From contig JACJYC010000007.1 of assembly GCA_020636325.1 (NCBI GenBank), positions 228,619 through 292,618 on the forward strand: a DNA stretch of 64,000 nucleotides. The letters are read 5' to 3'. This stretch comes from Lewinellaceae bacterium. Its GTDB lineage: Bacteria; Bacteroidota; Bacteroidia; Chitinophagales; Saprospiraceae. Under the pieces are notes generated by a model, which was not told where the DNA came from, ran no database searches, and was given only the letters and a program-made list of their open reading frames with translations. Of the stretch, positions 18,272 through 27,645 are shown one piece after another (the first letter of the stretch is position 1; every line of letters starts with the position of its first letter). Made by a program: the position numbers and the translations under genes.

Positions 18272-18789
18272 TGTTTGTTGTCCTTCTGGTCCTTGACCTT
18301 GCCGGGCTCGAATTCCCCCTCCAGCCACTCCTCTGAAAATTCGAGCGACTCGTCCGCTTCTTCGTCAGGGGGGTCTACCAGCCAGCGCCCGTCCAGTTTG
18401 ATCAGGGTGAACCTGGCGTCGTAGGTTTCGTACTCATCTTTGAGCTTGCAGGCGCAAAACGCCGAATCGCCGCGCTCCGTGCAATTCAGTTCCAGGAAGA
18501 CCGTGTGCAGGATGGAGGAATCGAGGGGTTCATCGGCAAAGGCTGAAGCCAGGGCGTCCATCAGATCAGCGCCTTTAGGGGTGCTCAGCAGTTTGGCCTT
18601 GTCGAATTTGCTGCTGTCCATAAAGGATTGGTATTGCCGGACGACATCCTCCGGCGTATCCAGGTGGGCCAGCGGGTCTTCATCCGCCTGCTCTTCGGGC
18701 GCTGTTTGTTTGCACGCGGAAAACAACAGGACGGAAAGGGCTGTGCAAACGGCCAGGGACGTGCGTAGTGATCTGTATAACAATGACAT
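18268..18789 (-). CDS. Putative lipoprotein, unknown function
   Basis: This 173-residue protein has a lipoprotein signal peptide (MSLLYRSLRTSLAVCTALSVLLFSAC, lipobox LFSA-Cys). An acidic linker and a small domain of about 120 residues follow (TPEDVVRQYQSFMDSSKFDKAKLLSTPKG), resembling DUF4878-type lipoproteins with a cystatin/NTF2-like fold. The C-terminus is rich in Glu/Asp/Lys. The ATG at 18789 is preferred over 18828, because the longer frame adds 13 residues before an ordinary signal peptide. It is coupled to nadD by ATGA. No function can be assigned. Confidence 0.7.
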   Translation of the reverse strand: MSLLYRSLRTSLAVCTALSVLLFSACKQTAPEEQADEDPLAHLDTPEDVVRQYQSFMDSSKFDKAKLLSTPKGADLMDALASAFADEPLDSSILHTVFLELNCTERGDSAFCACKLKDEYETYDARFTLIKLDGRWLVDPPDEEADESLEFSEEWLEGEFEPGKVKDQKDNKQ

Positions 18790-18883
18790 ATCTTCGGGTT
18801 TATTGGGTCGATGGGGGCAGTTGCCCATCGAAATCGATGCTTGTCCTGTTGAGTCGGCGATGTGAATGCTTACGTCGTTGCGG

Positions 18884-19999
18884 TTAATGGCTCAACATCA
18901 CCGGCATCACCAGCATCAGGATCTCTTCATGATCCACCTCTTCAACAGGCAGCAGGATGCCCGCCCTTGTGGGGCCGGCCAGTTCGAGCTTGACCTCTTC
19001 CGATTCCAGCACGTTGAGCATTTCAACCAGGAATTTGGCGTTGAATCCGATGGTCATCGGATCGCCTTCGAACGTACAGGTGATCTGTTCGGTGGCTTCA
19101 TTGGAAAAGTCGAGATCCTGCGCGGAAATGGTCAGGCTGCCGTTGTTGATGTTCAACAGGACCTGGTTGGTCGTTTTATTGGCATAGATCGAGATCCGCT
19201 TGAGCGAACTCTGGAAATCGCTTTTGGTGACGACGAGCGTATTGGGATTATCCACCGGAATAACGGCGTTATAATCCGGATATCGGGCGTCGATCAGGCG
19301 GCAGATGACCTTGGTTTTTTCGAAATCGAAGAACGCGTTGGCCTTATTGAAGGCTATGCTGACTTCGCCGCTTCCAGGCAGGGCGTTGCGCAGCAGGTTC
19401 AGCGCTTTTTTAGGGACGATGAAGGAGGTGGACACGTTGCTGGCGACATTGGAAAAGGTATATTTGACCAGCTTGTGCGCATCCGTGGCTACGAGGGTCA
19501 GCTTGCTCATGTCAACCTGGAAGTACACCCCGGTCATGGCGGGCCTCAGCTCGTCGTTGCTCGTGGCAAAAAGGGTCTTGTTGATGCCCTGGGAAAGGGT
19601 CAGGCAGGGGATGGTCAGCGTATCGACGGAATCCGGCGTGGGAATGCGGGGGAAATCGCTGCCATTTTCACCGGCCAGTTTGTATTTGCCGTAGGCGGAC
19701 GTGATCTCGATGCCGTAATTGTCTTCATTAACCGAAAAGGTGATAGGTTGCTGGGGCAGCGCCTTGAGCGTCTCCAGGAGGATCTTGGCGGGTACGGCGA
19801 TCGTCCCGTCCGAATCCGCCATGACATCCATTTCGGTGATGATGGAGGTTTCCAGGTCGGAAGCGGCCAGGGTGAGTTTGTTATTACCGATGGTGAACAG
19901 AAAGTCTTCCAGAATGGGCAATACCGGGTTCGTGTTGATCGCTCCGGAAAGAATTTGGAGTTGTTTGAGCAATTCGGCCGAAGAAACGCTGAATTTCAT
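18884..19999 (-). CDS. dnaN: DNA polymerase III subunit beta (sliding clamp)
   Basis: The 371-residue protein matches bacterial DnaN in length and order of its three clamp domains. It opens MKFSVSSAELLKQLQ, then NPVLPILEDFLF (25-36) and LAASDLETSI, and ends LMLVMPVMLSH, close to the usual MPM-L ending. It encircles DNA and holds polymerase III on the template. Here it is not beside dnaA, so this locus is not evidently the replication origin. A minus-strand -7 element (20033-20040) lies 34 bp upstream. Confidence 0.97.
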   Translation of the reverse strand: MKFSVSSAELLKQLQILSGAINTNPVLPILEDFLFTIGNNKLTLAASDLETSIITEMDVMADSDGTIAVPAKILLETLKALPQQPITFSVNEDNYGIEITSAYGKYKLAGENGSDFPRIPTPDSVDTLTIPCLTLSQGINKTLFATSNDELRPAMTGVYFQVDMSKLTLVATDAHKLVKYTFSNVASNVSTSFIVPKKALNLLRNALPGSGEVSIAFNKANAFFDFEKTKVICRLIDARYPDYNAVIPVDNPNTLVVTKSDFQSSLKRISIYANKTTNQVLLNINNGSLTISAQDLDFSNEATEQITCTFEGDPMTIGFNAKFLVEMLNVLESEEVKLELAGPTRAGILLPVEEVDHEEILMLVMPVMLSH

Positions 20000-20032
20000 A
20001 GCGGTTAAGGGTATTTATTTCGGATTAATTTG

Positions 20033-20040
20033 CAAAGTTA
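20033..20040 (-). promoter_or_regulatory. dnaN: Bacteroidota -7 element for dnaN
   Basis: The minus strand reads TAACTTTG, an exact TAnnTTTG match, 34 bp upstream of the dnaN ATG. It is arranged back to back with the element at 20141-20148. Confidence 0.6.
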
Positions 20041-20140
20041 GCTTAATCTTCAAGTTTTTTGCTTAAAAAAAATCCACAGCTTGTGGATAACTGCGGGAGC
20101 CGGCAGCTATTTTATCGGCGCAAGTTGCAAGGATTAATCA

Positions 20141-20148
20141 TAACTTTG
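20141..20148 (+). promoter_or_regulatory. Bacteroidota -7 element for the M16-like gene
   Basis: TAACTTTG is an exact TAnnTTTG match ending 23 bp before the ATG at 20172, implying a leader of about 17 nt. Confidence 0.6.
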
Positions 20149-20171
20149 CGGGTCAAAACGCAAACAAGCAC

Positions 20172-21449
20172 ATGTTGGATCGCAGCAAAGCGCCGATCAT
20201 TCACCCCATTGACAAAATCGACCTGCCCGAACCCCGGGTAGTCCGGCTGGATAACGGCATTCCGGTATATGTTACCGACATGGTCGCCCAGGATGCCGTT
20301 CGCCTGGAAATGGTCTTTGACGCCGGCCGTACGGCTGAGCGCAAACCCCTTGCTGCCCGGACCACTGCGGCCCTGCTCAAGGAAGGCACTTCGCGGTACA
20401 GTTCGGCGGTCATTGCCGAAATGCTTGATTTTTACGGCGCTTCCCTGAGTTTTCCCTTTCAGCCCGATTCTTCCAACCTGGTGTTGTTCTCCTTGGGGCG
20501 CCACCTGCCGCATTTGCTTCCGCTGATGGAAGACCTGCTGGAAGACCCCGTTTTTCCGGAGGAGGAGTTGCGCCAGTTCATCCAGCGCAACCAGAAAATA
20601 CTGCTGGAGGAGTTGACCAAGGTTGACGCGGTGGCCTATCGCCAGATCACAGAAGCGTTTTTCGGCGAAAGCCACCCATACGGCTACAACAGTTCCGTAG
20701 CCATGTACGGCGAGCTGACCCGCAACGATCTGGTCGATCACTTCGAGCGCTGCTATACCGCGGACAGCTGCTCCATCTTCATCAGCGGCAGCGTGGACGG
20801 GCAGTACCTGGATCTGCTGAACCGGACCCTCGGCCGGCTGAGCCGCCGCGGGGACCCCGGCGCAGTCATCCCGCCGCCGCCCGCCGCCGTTCCGAAGAAA
20901 TACAAATATGTGGTGCCCGGAACACTCCAGACCGCCATCCGGGTCGGCAGCCCGCTGTTCAACCGGCGACATCCGGATTATCCCGGGTTTTACGTCCTCA
21001 ACACGATCCTCGGGGGATATTTCGGATCCCGCCTGATGCAGAACATCCGGGAAGACAAGGGATATACCTATAATATTTATTCCACTTCAGAGCATATGCT
21101 CCACGGCGGGTGCTTTTACATCGCTACGGAAGTCGGCCATGGATACGCCGCAGCTACGCTGAAGGAAATTTACCTGGAAATGGCCCGGCTTTGCGAAGAG
21201 CCCGTAGAAGAAGAAGAACTGACCATGGTGCGCAATTACCTGATCGGCCAGCTGCTGACTACCGTGGACGGGCCGTTCAATATTTCGGAAGTGGTCAGGG
21301 GGCTTGTTCAGGAAGGTTTGCCGGCTGATTTCCAGAACCGGATGGCCGCGGTGATCCGGACGATCACCCCGGCAGAGATCACAAAGTTGGCGCAAAAATA
21401 CCTGGCTCGCGAAAACCAGTGGGAAGTAGTTGTGTCAAATTCAAACTAA
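20172..21449 (+). CDS. M16 family peptidase-like protein lacking the HxxEH motif
   Basis: This 425-residue protein has the M16B (PqqL/MPP-like) two-domain fold: LDNGIPVYVTDM at the start, then a helix where the zinc motif HxxEH should be, but here it reads ARTTAALLKEGTSRY (about residues 61-75). His and Glu ligands are absent. The C-terminal half retains the M16_C pattern, including SRLMQNIREDKGYTYNIYS (about 281-299). It is probably a non-catalytic subunit, as in bacterial M16B heterodimers, yet no active partner lies next to it. No signal peptide is visible. It is transcribed just upstream of mreB but ends 109 bp before it. Confidence 0.82.
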   Translation: MLDRSKAPIIHPIDKIDLPEPRVVRLDNGIPVYVTDMVAQDAVRLEMVFDAGRTAERKPLAARTTAALLKEGTSRYSSAVIAEMLDFYGASLSFPFQPDSSNLVLFSLGRHLPHLLPLMEDLLEDPVFPEEELRQFIQRNQKILLEELTKVDAVAYRQITEAFFGESHPYGYNSSVAMYGELTRNDLVDHFERCYTADSCSIFISGSVDGQYLDLLNRTLGRLSRRGDPGAVIPPPPAAVPKKYKYVVPGTLQTAIRVGSPLFNRRHPDYPGFYVLNTILGGYFGSRLMQNIREDKGYTYNIYSTSEHMLHGGCFYIATEVGHGYAAATLKEIYLEMARLCEEPVEEEELTMVRNYLIGQLLTTVDGPFNISEVVRGLVQEGLPADFQNRMAAVIRTITPAEITKLAQKYLARENQWEVVVSNSN

Positions 21450-21558
21450 ATACTTGAAATACCGTATAATGCAAGTGTAAATATTTCCGTTTTACGAAAA
21501 ATTTGATTTGCTTTGCGCCAAATTGTGCGCTAGATTTAAACCGTGAGAAATACACCGA

Positions 21559-22590
21559 ATGAAGCTATTTGGTTTTTTTAAACAGGAATTGGCTATCGAT
21601 CTTGGCACAGCCAACACGCTCATCATACAAGACGGGAAAGTAGTTGTTGATGAACCGTCAATTGTCGCCATAAACAGGAAAACCGGTCAGACGATCGCCG
21701 TGGGGAGAAAAGCCATGCAAATGCATGAAAAGACCCACGAGGATATCAAAACCGTCCGCCCTTTGAAAGACGGCGTTATCGCCGATTTCAATGCCGCGGA
21801 GAGCATGATCCAGGGCATGATCAATATGATCGGCAACCGGAAACGCTTTTTCTCCAACCTCAGGATGGTGGTCTGCATCCCTTCCGGTATCACGGAAGTG
21901 GAAAAACGCGCCGTTTTTGATTCCGCCGACCACGTCGATTCCAAGGAAACTTACCTGATCTACGAACCCATGGCCGCCGCCCTCGGTATCGGCCTGGATG
22001 TGGAAGAACCCGTCGGCAATATGGTCATCGATATCGGCGGCGGTACCACGGAAATCGCGGTTATCGCCCTCTCCGGCATCGTTTGCGATCAGTCGATCCG
22101 GGTAGCCGGCGATGAGCTGACAACCGATATCGTCGATCACATGAAGCGGCAGCACAACCTGCTCATCGGTGAACGGACGGCCGAGCAGATCAAGATCCAT
22201 GTCGGCGCTGCACTGACCGAACTGGAAAGCCCGCCGGAAGATTATCCGGTTAACGGCCGCGACCTGATGACCGGCATACCGCGCCAGATCATCGTCAATT
22301 ACGGCGAAATCGCGGAAGCGCTTTACGAATCCATCGCCAGCATTGAGGACGCTGTGCTCAAAGCCCTCGAAAATACACCCCCGGAATTGGCTTCCGATAT
22401 CTATAAAACCGGATTGTACCTGACCGGCGGCGGCGCCCTGCTGAGGGGCCTCGACAAACGGATCAGCCAGAAAACCAAGCTTCCGGTACATATCGCCGAA
22501 GATCCTTTGCGTGCAGTGGTACGCGGTACCGGCATCGCGCTTAAAAACACGCACCGCTTTTCTTTCCTGATCGACAGAAAGAGCGTCTAA
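21559..22590 (+). CDS. mreB: Rod shape-determining protein MreB
   Basis: The 343-residue bacterial actin has the nucleotide-binding motifs of the family: DLGTANTLI (phosphate 1, about 15-23), DIGGGTTEIAVIAL (phosphate 2, about 162-175) and LTGGGALLRGLDK (adenosine, about 292-304). It forms membrane-attached filaments that direct lateral wall synthesis together with MreC, MreD, RodA and PBP2. It heads the mreB-mreC-mreD-PBP2 run on the plus strand. The length is typical. Confidence 0.97.
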   Translation: MKLFGFFKQELAIDLGTANTLIIQDGKVVVDEPSIVAINRKTGQTIAVGRKAMQMHEKTHEDIKTVRPLKDGVIADFNAAESMIQGMINMIGNRKRFFSNLRMVVCIPSGITEVEKRAVFDSADHVDSKETYLIYEPMAAALGIGLDVEEPVGNMVIDIGGGTTEIAVIALSGIVCDQSIRVAGDELTTDIVDHMKRQHNLLIGERTAEQIKIHVGAALTELESPPEDYPVNGRDLMTGIPRQIIVNYGEIAEALYESIASIEDAVLKALENTPPELASDIYKTGLYLTGGGALLRGLDKRISQKTKLPVHIAEDPLRAVVRGTGIALKNTHRFSFLIDRKSV

Positions 22591-22647
22591 AACCTCAAGG
22601 CGGCAGCAACAACTACTGTCTCTTTAACCCGGTGTGTAAATTTAATT

Positions 22648-23466
22648 ATGACTCGTGCACCCAAGTCATCGGTTCGTGTAGGCAGCACAGTGTTGTTTTT
22701 TTTCCTGGAGTTTGTCTGTTTGTTCCTGATTGTTGAGTTCAACCGGGGCAAGAGCCAGACCTTTTGGCATTCCGCCGGGCTGGTTACCGGTACCCTGATG
22801 GAAGGGGTCCAGTTCTTTCAGAATATGATCGGCCAGCAAGACAAAATGAAACAGATCCAGGCCGAAAACGCCGAATTGAAATCAAAACTGATCAACCTGC
22901 AACTGAGCGCTGCAACCTTGCCCGACCCGCCCACACCCGATACCCTGGCGCAGCGATATCACCTGATTCCAGGCCGCGTGATCAACAAGAATATCATCGG
23001 TTCCAATAACAATTTTACCATCGATATCGGCGGCAAAGACGGGGTCAAACCCCATATGGGCGTGATCTCCGCTCACGGCATTGTCGGCATCGTGGTGGAT
23101 ACGTCCAGGTATTTCTCCAAAGTGATGACCATCCTCCACAGCCAGGCCAGGATAGATGCCAGGTTGCGTTCCAATAAATTTCACGGTTCGCTGGTATGGG
23201 ACGGCGACGAGACGGATCACCTCATGCTGAAGGCGATCCCCAAACACGTCAGGGTGGAATTGGGCGATACGGTGGAAACCTCGGGATACACCGACCTCTT
23301 TCCGCCGGATATCCTGATCGGGAAAGTGGACTCCCTCAAACCGATAGCAGGGGAATCAACCCGGTTCATCCGGGTGAAATTGTTCGAGGATATCGCCAGA
23401 AGCCAGTACGTCTACGTGGTCGAAAACCTGTTTACACCACCGGATAGTTTGAACGCCAAGGACTGA
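22648..23466 (+). CDS. mreC: Rod shape-determining protein MreC
   Basis: The 272-residue inner-membrane protein has one N-terminal TM helix (about 11-29), a coiled-coil stretch (about 60-95, KMKQIQAENAELKSKLINLQ) and a periplasmic double beta-barrel domain (about 105-265) with the family segment GKDGVKPHMGVISAHGIVG. It links MreB filaments to the periplasmic wall-synthesis enzymes, notably PBP2. It lies 57 bp after mreB and 4 bp before mreD, so one transcript is likely. Confidence 0.93.
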   Translation: MTRAPKSSVRVGSTVLFFFLEFVCLFLIVEFNRGKSQTFWHSAGLVTGTLMEGVQFFQNMIGQQDKMKQIQAENAELKSKLINLQLSAATLPDPPTPDTLAQRYHLIPGRVINKNIIGSNNNFTIDIGGKDGVKPHMGVISAHGIVGIVVDTSRYFSKVMTILHSQARIDARLRSNKFHGSLVWDGDETDHLMLKAIPKHVRVELGDTVETSGYTDLFPPDILIGKVDSLKPIAGESTRFIRVKLFEDIARSQYVYVVENLFTPPDSLNAKD

Positions 23467-23470
23467 AAAC

Positions 23471-23989
23471 ATGGATAACAGCTGGATCAGACATATTATC
23501 CGATTTGTTGCCCTGGTATTGCTCCAGGGGTTGATCGTCAAACGGATGTATTACGGCGGCACAGGGTTCATTCGCATCGAATTTCTGATCTATCCGCTGT
23601 TCATCCTGCTCCTGCCCATATTTACGTCGAGGAATGCCTTGCTGGCGGCCGGTTTTTGCATCGGCATACTGGTCGATCTGTTCTACGACTCGCCGGGGGT
23701 GCATGCCAGTGCAGCCGTATTGACGGCATTCATGCGCCCAAGGGTGCTGCGCAGGTTCGAACCCGGCGACGGATACGAGCATAAAACACCTACCATCCGC
23801 TCGCTCGGCCTGCAATGGTTCGCCAAATACGCGGCCATGCTGATGGGCATACATGTACTGGCCTATTATTCCATGGAAGTCTTCAATGTGCTCAAGACAG
23901 GACAGGTTCTCCTGCGGGCGGCGTGGGGATTTTTATGGTCTTGGGCCCTGATTATGGCAATTATGCTTACCTTTAACCCTAAGGAGTAA
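23471..23989 (+). CDS. mreD: Rod shape-determining protein MreD
   Basis: The 172-residue polytopic membrane protein has about five hydrophobic helices (for example IIRFVALVLLQGLIV, FLIYPLFILLLPIFT, LLAAGFCIGILVDLFYDSPG). The FYDSPGVHA loop is typical of MreD. It stabilises the elongation complex in the inner membrane. Assignment rests on size, topology and its position between mreC and PBP2, since sequence conservation in this family is low. Confidence 0.88.
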   Translation: MDNSWIRHIIRFVALVLLQGLIVKRMYYGGTGFIRIEFLIYPLFILLLPIFTSRNALLAAGFCIGILVDLFYDSPGVHASAAVLTAFMRPRVLRRFEPGDGYEHKTPTIRSLGLQWFAKYAAMLMGIHVLAYYSMEVFNVLKTGQVLLRAAWGFLWSWALIMAIMLTFNPKE

Positions 23990-24024
23990 TAAAAAACGTG
24001 GTTCGTTTAAAATAATCTTGCGCC

Positions 24025-25899
24025 ATGGGCTTCAATCCGGGTGATCGCTTGTTCTACATCAGAATCGTTTTCTTTTTGGCAGGCCTGTTACTTGCAGGGC
24101 GGGCTGCCTATCTCCAATTGTTCTCCAAGGATTATAAAAGCAGGTCTGAAGCCGCCGTCATCGACAACCAGGTCATCTACCCCTCGCGCGGTTCCATTTT
24201 TGACCGCAACGGGAAATTGCTGGTGACCAACAACCCGATGTACGACCTCATGGTTACCCTGAACCAGACCTCGAAAATGGATACCTCCGCGCTCTGCGGT
24301 TTGCTGGGCATCAACAAAAAAGAATTTGACGGGGCCATGACCAAGGACTGGAAGAGCGGCAAGTTCTCCAAACGGCTTCCTTTTGTTTTCTGGAGCAAGA
24401 TATCGCCTGAAATGTATTCAAGGCTTCAGGAAAGCCTCTACATGTTCCCGGGGTTTGAGCCCGTTCTTCGCAGCGTCCGGGGCTACCCGCACAGCAGCGC
24501 TCCCCATGTGCTCGGGTATATCCGCGAGGTGAACCGGGCGGAGGTCAATGATTCCGTTTATACGATGGGCGACTATATCGGCGCCAGCGGCCTGGAAAAA
24601 TATTACGAAAAGGACCTTCGCGGTAAAAAAGGCATCCGCAAAGTGCTCAAGGATAACCTCGGCCGGGAAGTCGGGGATTTCATGGAAGGAAAAGAGAACA
24701 TGGCGCCCGTATCCGGGAAAGCCCTCCATACGACCCTCGACCTGGACCTGCAGGAATACGGCGAAGCCCTCATGCAAAATAAGATCGGCGGCATCGTGGC
24801 CATCAAACCCGATTCCGGGCAGATCCTGGCCATGATCAGTTCTCCGTTTTACGATCCGAACAAACTGGTCATTCACCAGGGGCGGGCCAAAGCCTACGCC
24901 GAGCTGGAGACCGACAGCCTGTTGCCGCTCTACAACCGGGCGCTTCAGGCCCAATACCCGCCGGGATCGCTCTTCAAGCCGGTGGTAGCGTTGGTCGCGC
25001 TTCAGGAAGGCATCATCACCAATAACCATACCGTGCGCTGTACAGGCGGCTATTATCTGGGCGGCCAGAAACTGACCGGCTGCCACAACCACGCCACCTG
25101 CACTACGGTCACATCGGCTATTCAGCATTCCTGCAACGCCTACTTCGTCTCCGTGTTCCGGGATATTATCGACCACGGCCACGATATTACGGAAGCGGGC
25201 AAAGGGCTGGCCAAATTCAACGAGTACCTCTACCGGTTCGGCCTCGGAAGCCCGCTGGGCGTGGATGTCCCCAATGAAAAAGCCGGCAATGTGCCGACCC
25301 CCGAATACTACACCACCCAGAAATTTCCGAAGGAAAAATACTGGAAATCGATCTGGATCCGGTCATTGGGCATCGGCCAGGGCGAATTGTTGTTCACCAA
25401 CCTCCAAATGGCCAACCTGGCGGCCATCATTGCCAACAGGGGCTATTATTACACCCCGCACCTCGCGCGATACCTCGAAGACGATCAGGGCCTCAAGACT
25501 TACCCGAACGAATACCTGCAAAGGAAAAGCGTCGGCATCGACCCGGCTCATTTCGAAACCGTGATAGAAGGTATGGAATGGGTGGTCAAGGCGGGCACGG
25601 CCCGCACCGCTTATATCCCTGATATTCCCATTTGCGGGAAAACGGGAACCGCCGAAAATAACCAGGGCAACGGTGAGGACCACTCCATCTTTTTTGCATT
25701 TGCCCCGCGGGAGAACCCCCAGATCGCCATTGCCGTCTACATTGAGAACGGCAGCTGGGGCGGAACCTATGCCGCGCCGATTGCCAGCCTGATGATCGAA
25801 AAATACCTGCGCGGTTCGATCAGTCCTGAACGCCAGTACCTGGAAAAGAGGATGATGGAAACCAATCTCATTCCGCAGAACAAGAAACCGAGATCGTAA
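24025..25899 (+). CDS. mrdA: Penicillin-binding protein 2 (elongasome transpeptidase)
   Basis: This 624-residue protein has an N-terminal membrane anchor (about 10-32), a dimerisation/pedestal domain starting VIYPSRGSIFDRNG (about 50-63) and a C-terminal transpeptidase. Active-site motifs are intact: S315-LFK (SxxK), S369-CN (SxN) and K539-TG. It cross-links peptidoglycan during cell elongation. In many genomes rodA follows directly; here the next gene is a CapA-like protein instead, so RodA must be encoded elsewhere. The start gives a normal short cytoplasmic tail before the anchor. Confidence 0.95.
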   Translation: MGFNPGDRLFYIRIVFFLAGLLLAGRAAYLQLFSKDYKSRSEAAVIDNQVIYPSRGSIFDRNGKLLVTNNPMYDLMVTLNQTSKMDTSALCGLLGINKKEFDGAMTKDWKSGKFSKRLPFVFWSKISPEMYSRLQESLYMFPGFEPVLRSVRGYPHSSAPHVLGYIREVNRAEVNDSVYTMGDYIGASGLEKYYEKDLRGKKGIRKVLKDNLGREVGDFMEGKENMAPVSGKALHTTLDLDLQEYGEALMQNKIGGIVAIKPDSGQILAMISSPFYDPNKLVIHQGRAKAYAELETDSLLPLYNRALQAQYPPGSLFKPVVALVALQEGIITNNHTVRCTGGYYLGGQKLTGCHNHATCTTVTSAIQHSCNAYFVSVFRDIIDHGHDITEAGKGLAKFNEYLYRFGLGSPLGVDVPNEKAGNVPTPEYYTTQKFPKEKYWKSIWIRSLGIGQGELLFTNLQMANLAAIIANRGYYYTPHLARYLEDDQGLKTYPNEYLQRKSVGIDPAHFETVIEGMEWVVKAGTARTAYIPDIPICGKTGTAENNQGNGEDHSIFFAFAPRENPQIAIAVYIENGSWGGTYAAPIASLMIEKYLRGSISPERQYLEKRMMETNLIPQNKKPRS

Positions 25900-25954
25900 G
25901 AACAGCATTATTATTTAACCGGTCATGCCCCTTTGCGGGGACGATACGCCTTTA

Positions 25955-27127
25955 ATGTCAGTGAAGAATCAAATTTGCGGCTGGTTTGTCCTGTTTCTGG
26001 CCTGCGCTTCGGCTGCCGGCCAAACGGCGGAATGGGCGGATACCGCCCGGTTGAAACTGCTTTTTGTCGGGGATGTCATGGGACACGACTCCCAGATCGA
26101 ATCCGCTGCGATCAAAAAGGATTCTTTTTACGATTACTCGCCTTGTTTCGAATACGTGGAGCCGCTCCTGCGGCAGGCGGACCTGTCTGTCGCCAACCTC
26201 GAGGTTACCTTGCCGGGGAAACCGCCGTATACCGGCTATCCCCAGTTTCGCAGCCCGGACGACCTGGCGCTCGCCCTCCGCTATGCCGGTTTCGACCTGC
26301 TGGTGACGGCGAATAACCACTCCAATGATTCGGGTAAGGACGGCGTCATCCACACGATAGATGCCCTGGATAAGCTTTTCTTCCTGCATACCGGCACCTT
26401 CCAGAGCGAGGAGGAAAGAAAAGCCTTTTATCCGCTGATCGTATATAAAGGGGTTTTCAAACTGGCCTTTCTCAATTATACCTACGGCACCAACGGGTTG
26501 GTCACCAAGCCGCCGGTGATCGTTAATGAGATCGACGAGGCCCGAATTGAAGCAGACCTGAAGGAAGCCCGCGAGCTGGAGCCCGATTTCGTCATTGTTG
26601 TCATGCATTGGGGCAACGAATACCAGCGAAAGGAGGTCAGCGAGCAAAGCGACCTGGCCCTGAAAATGTTTCAATGGGGCGCCGATATGGTGATCGGCTC
26701 CCACCCGCACGTCGTTCAGCCGGTCAAAACTTATTCGCTCGAAAGGGAAGGCGAAAAAAAAGAATTTCTGGTGGCCTATTCCCTCGGCAATTTCATTTCT
26801 GCCCAGACCAAGGAAAACACCGACGGCGGGATGATTTTCGAAGTAGAGCTTTCCAAACCGGTCACCGGCCGTACTGCCTGGGTCAGCGACCATGCCTACA
26901 CCCTTGTGTGGCGGTACATCCGCAAAGAGCCGGAGGGGGGCAAAACCTTCCTCACCATCCCCATTGCGCCGTTTGAAGGGGAGGATAACCCGCTCGGACT
27001 GCCTGAAAGCGACTACAAGGCCATGCTGCGCTTTGCCAGATCGACCCGGGCACTGCTTTCTCAATTCCAGAGCAAAGAGCGCAAACCTGCCGCTAATGAG
27101 ATCTTACCACCAACCGTCAATCGCTGA
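25955..27127 (+). CDS. Exported CapA-family metallophosphatase-like protein
   Basis: The 390-residue protein has a signal peptide (MSVKNQICGWFVLFLACASAAG) when started at the ATG at 25955; the frame can be extended to 25925 but this only delays the signal. It has the CapA (PGA_cap, calcineurin-like) fold: LLFVGDVMGHD (metal-binding Asp), ANNHSND, VVMHWGNEY and GSHPHVVQPV in order. CapA is part of poly-gamma-glutamate synthesis, but lone CapA-like proteins in Bacteroidota have no settled role and could be envelope phosphoesterases. It overlaps folA by one base (TGATG), suggesting coupling. Confidence 0.82.
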   Translation: MSVKNQICGWFVLFLACASAAGQTAEWADTARLKLLFVGDVMGHDSQIESAAIKKDSFYDYSPCFEYVEPLLRQADLSVANLEVTLPGKPPYTGYPQFRSPDDLALALRYAGFDLLVTANNHSNDSGKDGVIHTIDALDKLFFLHTGTFQSEEERKAFYPLIVYKGVFKLAFLNYTYGTNGLVTKPPVIVNEIDEARIEADLKEARELEPDFVIVVMHWGNEYQRKEVSEQSDLALKMFQWGADMVIGSHPHVVQPVKTYSLEREGEKKEFLVAYSLGNFISAQTKENTDGGMIFEVELSKPVTGRTAWVSDHAYTLVWRYIRKEPEGGKTFLTIPIAPFEGEDNPLGLPESDYKAMLRFARSTRALLSQFQSKERKPAANEILPPTVNR

Positions 27128-27639
27128 TGATCGTTTCCGCCATTGTAGCCGCTGCCGAGAATAACGCCATCGGCCGCCACAATCAAATTCCCTGGTACCT
27201 GTCGGAAGACCTGAAATACTTCAAAAGGACCACTCTGGACCATTTTGTCATCATGGGCAGGCGCAGCTTTGAATCCATCGGCAGGCCGCTCCCCAGGCGC
27301 ACCAACGTGATCATCACCCGCGACCCTTTCTACGCCGTTTCCGGCTGCCTGGTGGCCCGTTCGGTGGAAGAAGCCCTGACAATGGCCCTGGACGCCGGTG
27401 AAACCGAAGCCTTTATCATCGGCGGCGGAGAAATTTACCGGCAGAGTCTTCCTTATTGGGATAAACTCTACCTCACCCGTGTGGAGGCCGTGGTAGAAGG
27501 CGAAGTGTTTTTTCCCGAACCGGACTGGACGCAGTGGCGGCGGATTGCCGATGAGCCGCATCCCGCCGATGAGAAAAACGATTTTCCGTTTCGCTTTCAG
27601 GTATTCGAAAGGATCTTCAATGAGGAGGAGGAAGAATAG
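27127..27639 (+). CDS. folA: Dihydrofolate reductase
   Basis: The 170-residue cytoplasmic enzyme reduces dihydrofolate to tetrahydrofolate with NADPH. Diagnostic segments are AENNAIGRHNQIPWYLSEDLKYF (Trp and the active-site Asp region, about 10-32), VIMGRRSFESIG (44-55), and FIIGGGEIYRQ (NADPH-binding GG). Length is normal. The ATG shares its A with the CapA-like stop codon. It converges with the beta-barrel gene at 27646, leaving only 6 bp between the stops. Confidence 0.95.
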   Translation: MIVSAIVAAAENNAIGRHNQIPWYLSEDLKYFKRTTLDHFVIMGRRSFESIGRPLPRRTNVIITRDPFYAVSGCLVARSVEEALTMALDAGETEAFIIGGGEIYRQSLPYWDKLYLTRVEAVVEGEVFFPEPDWTQWRRIADEPHPADEKNDFPFRFQVFERIFNEEEEE

Positions 27640-27645
27640 GCGCGT

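Noticed and set aside
18884..20148. Considered as a replication origin because of dnaN
   Set aside because: No dnaA gene or cluster of DnaA boxes was seen nearby.
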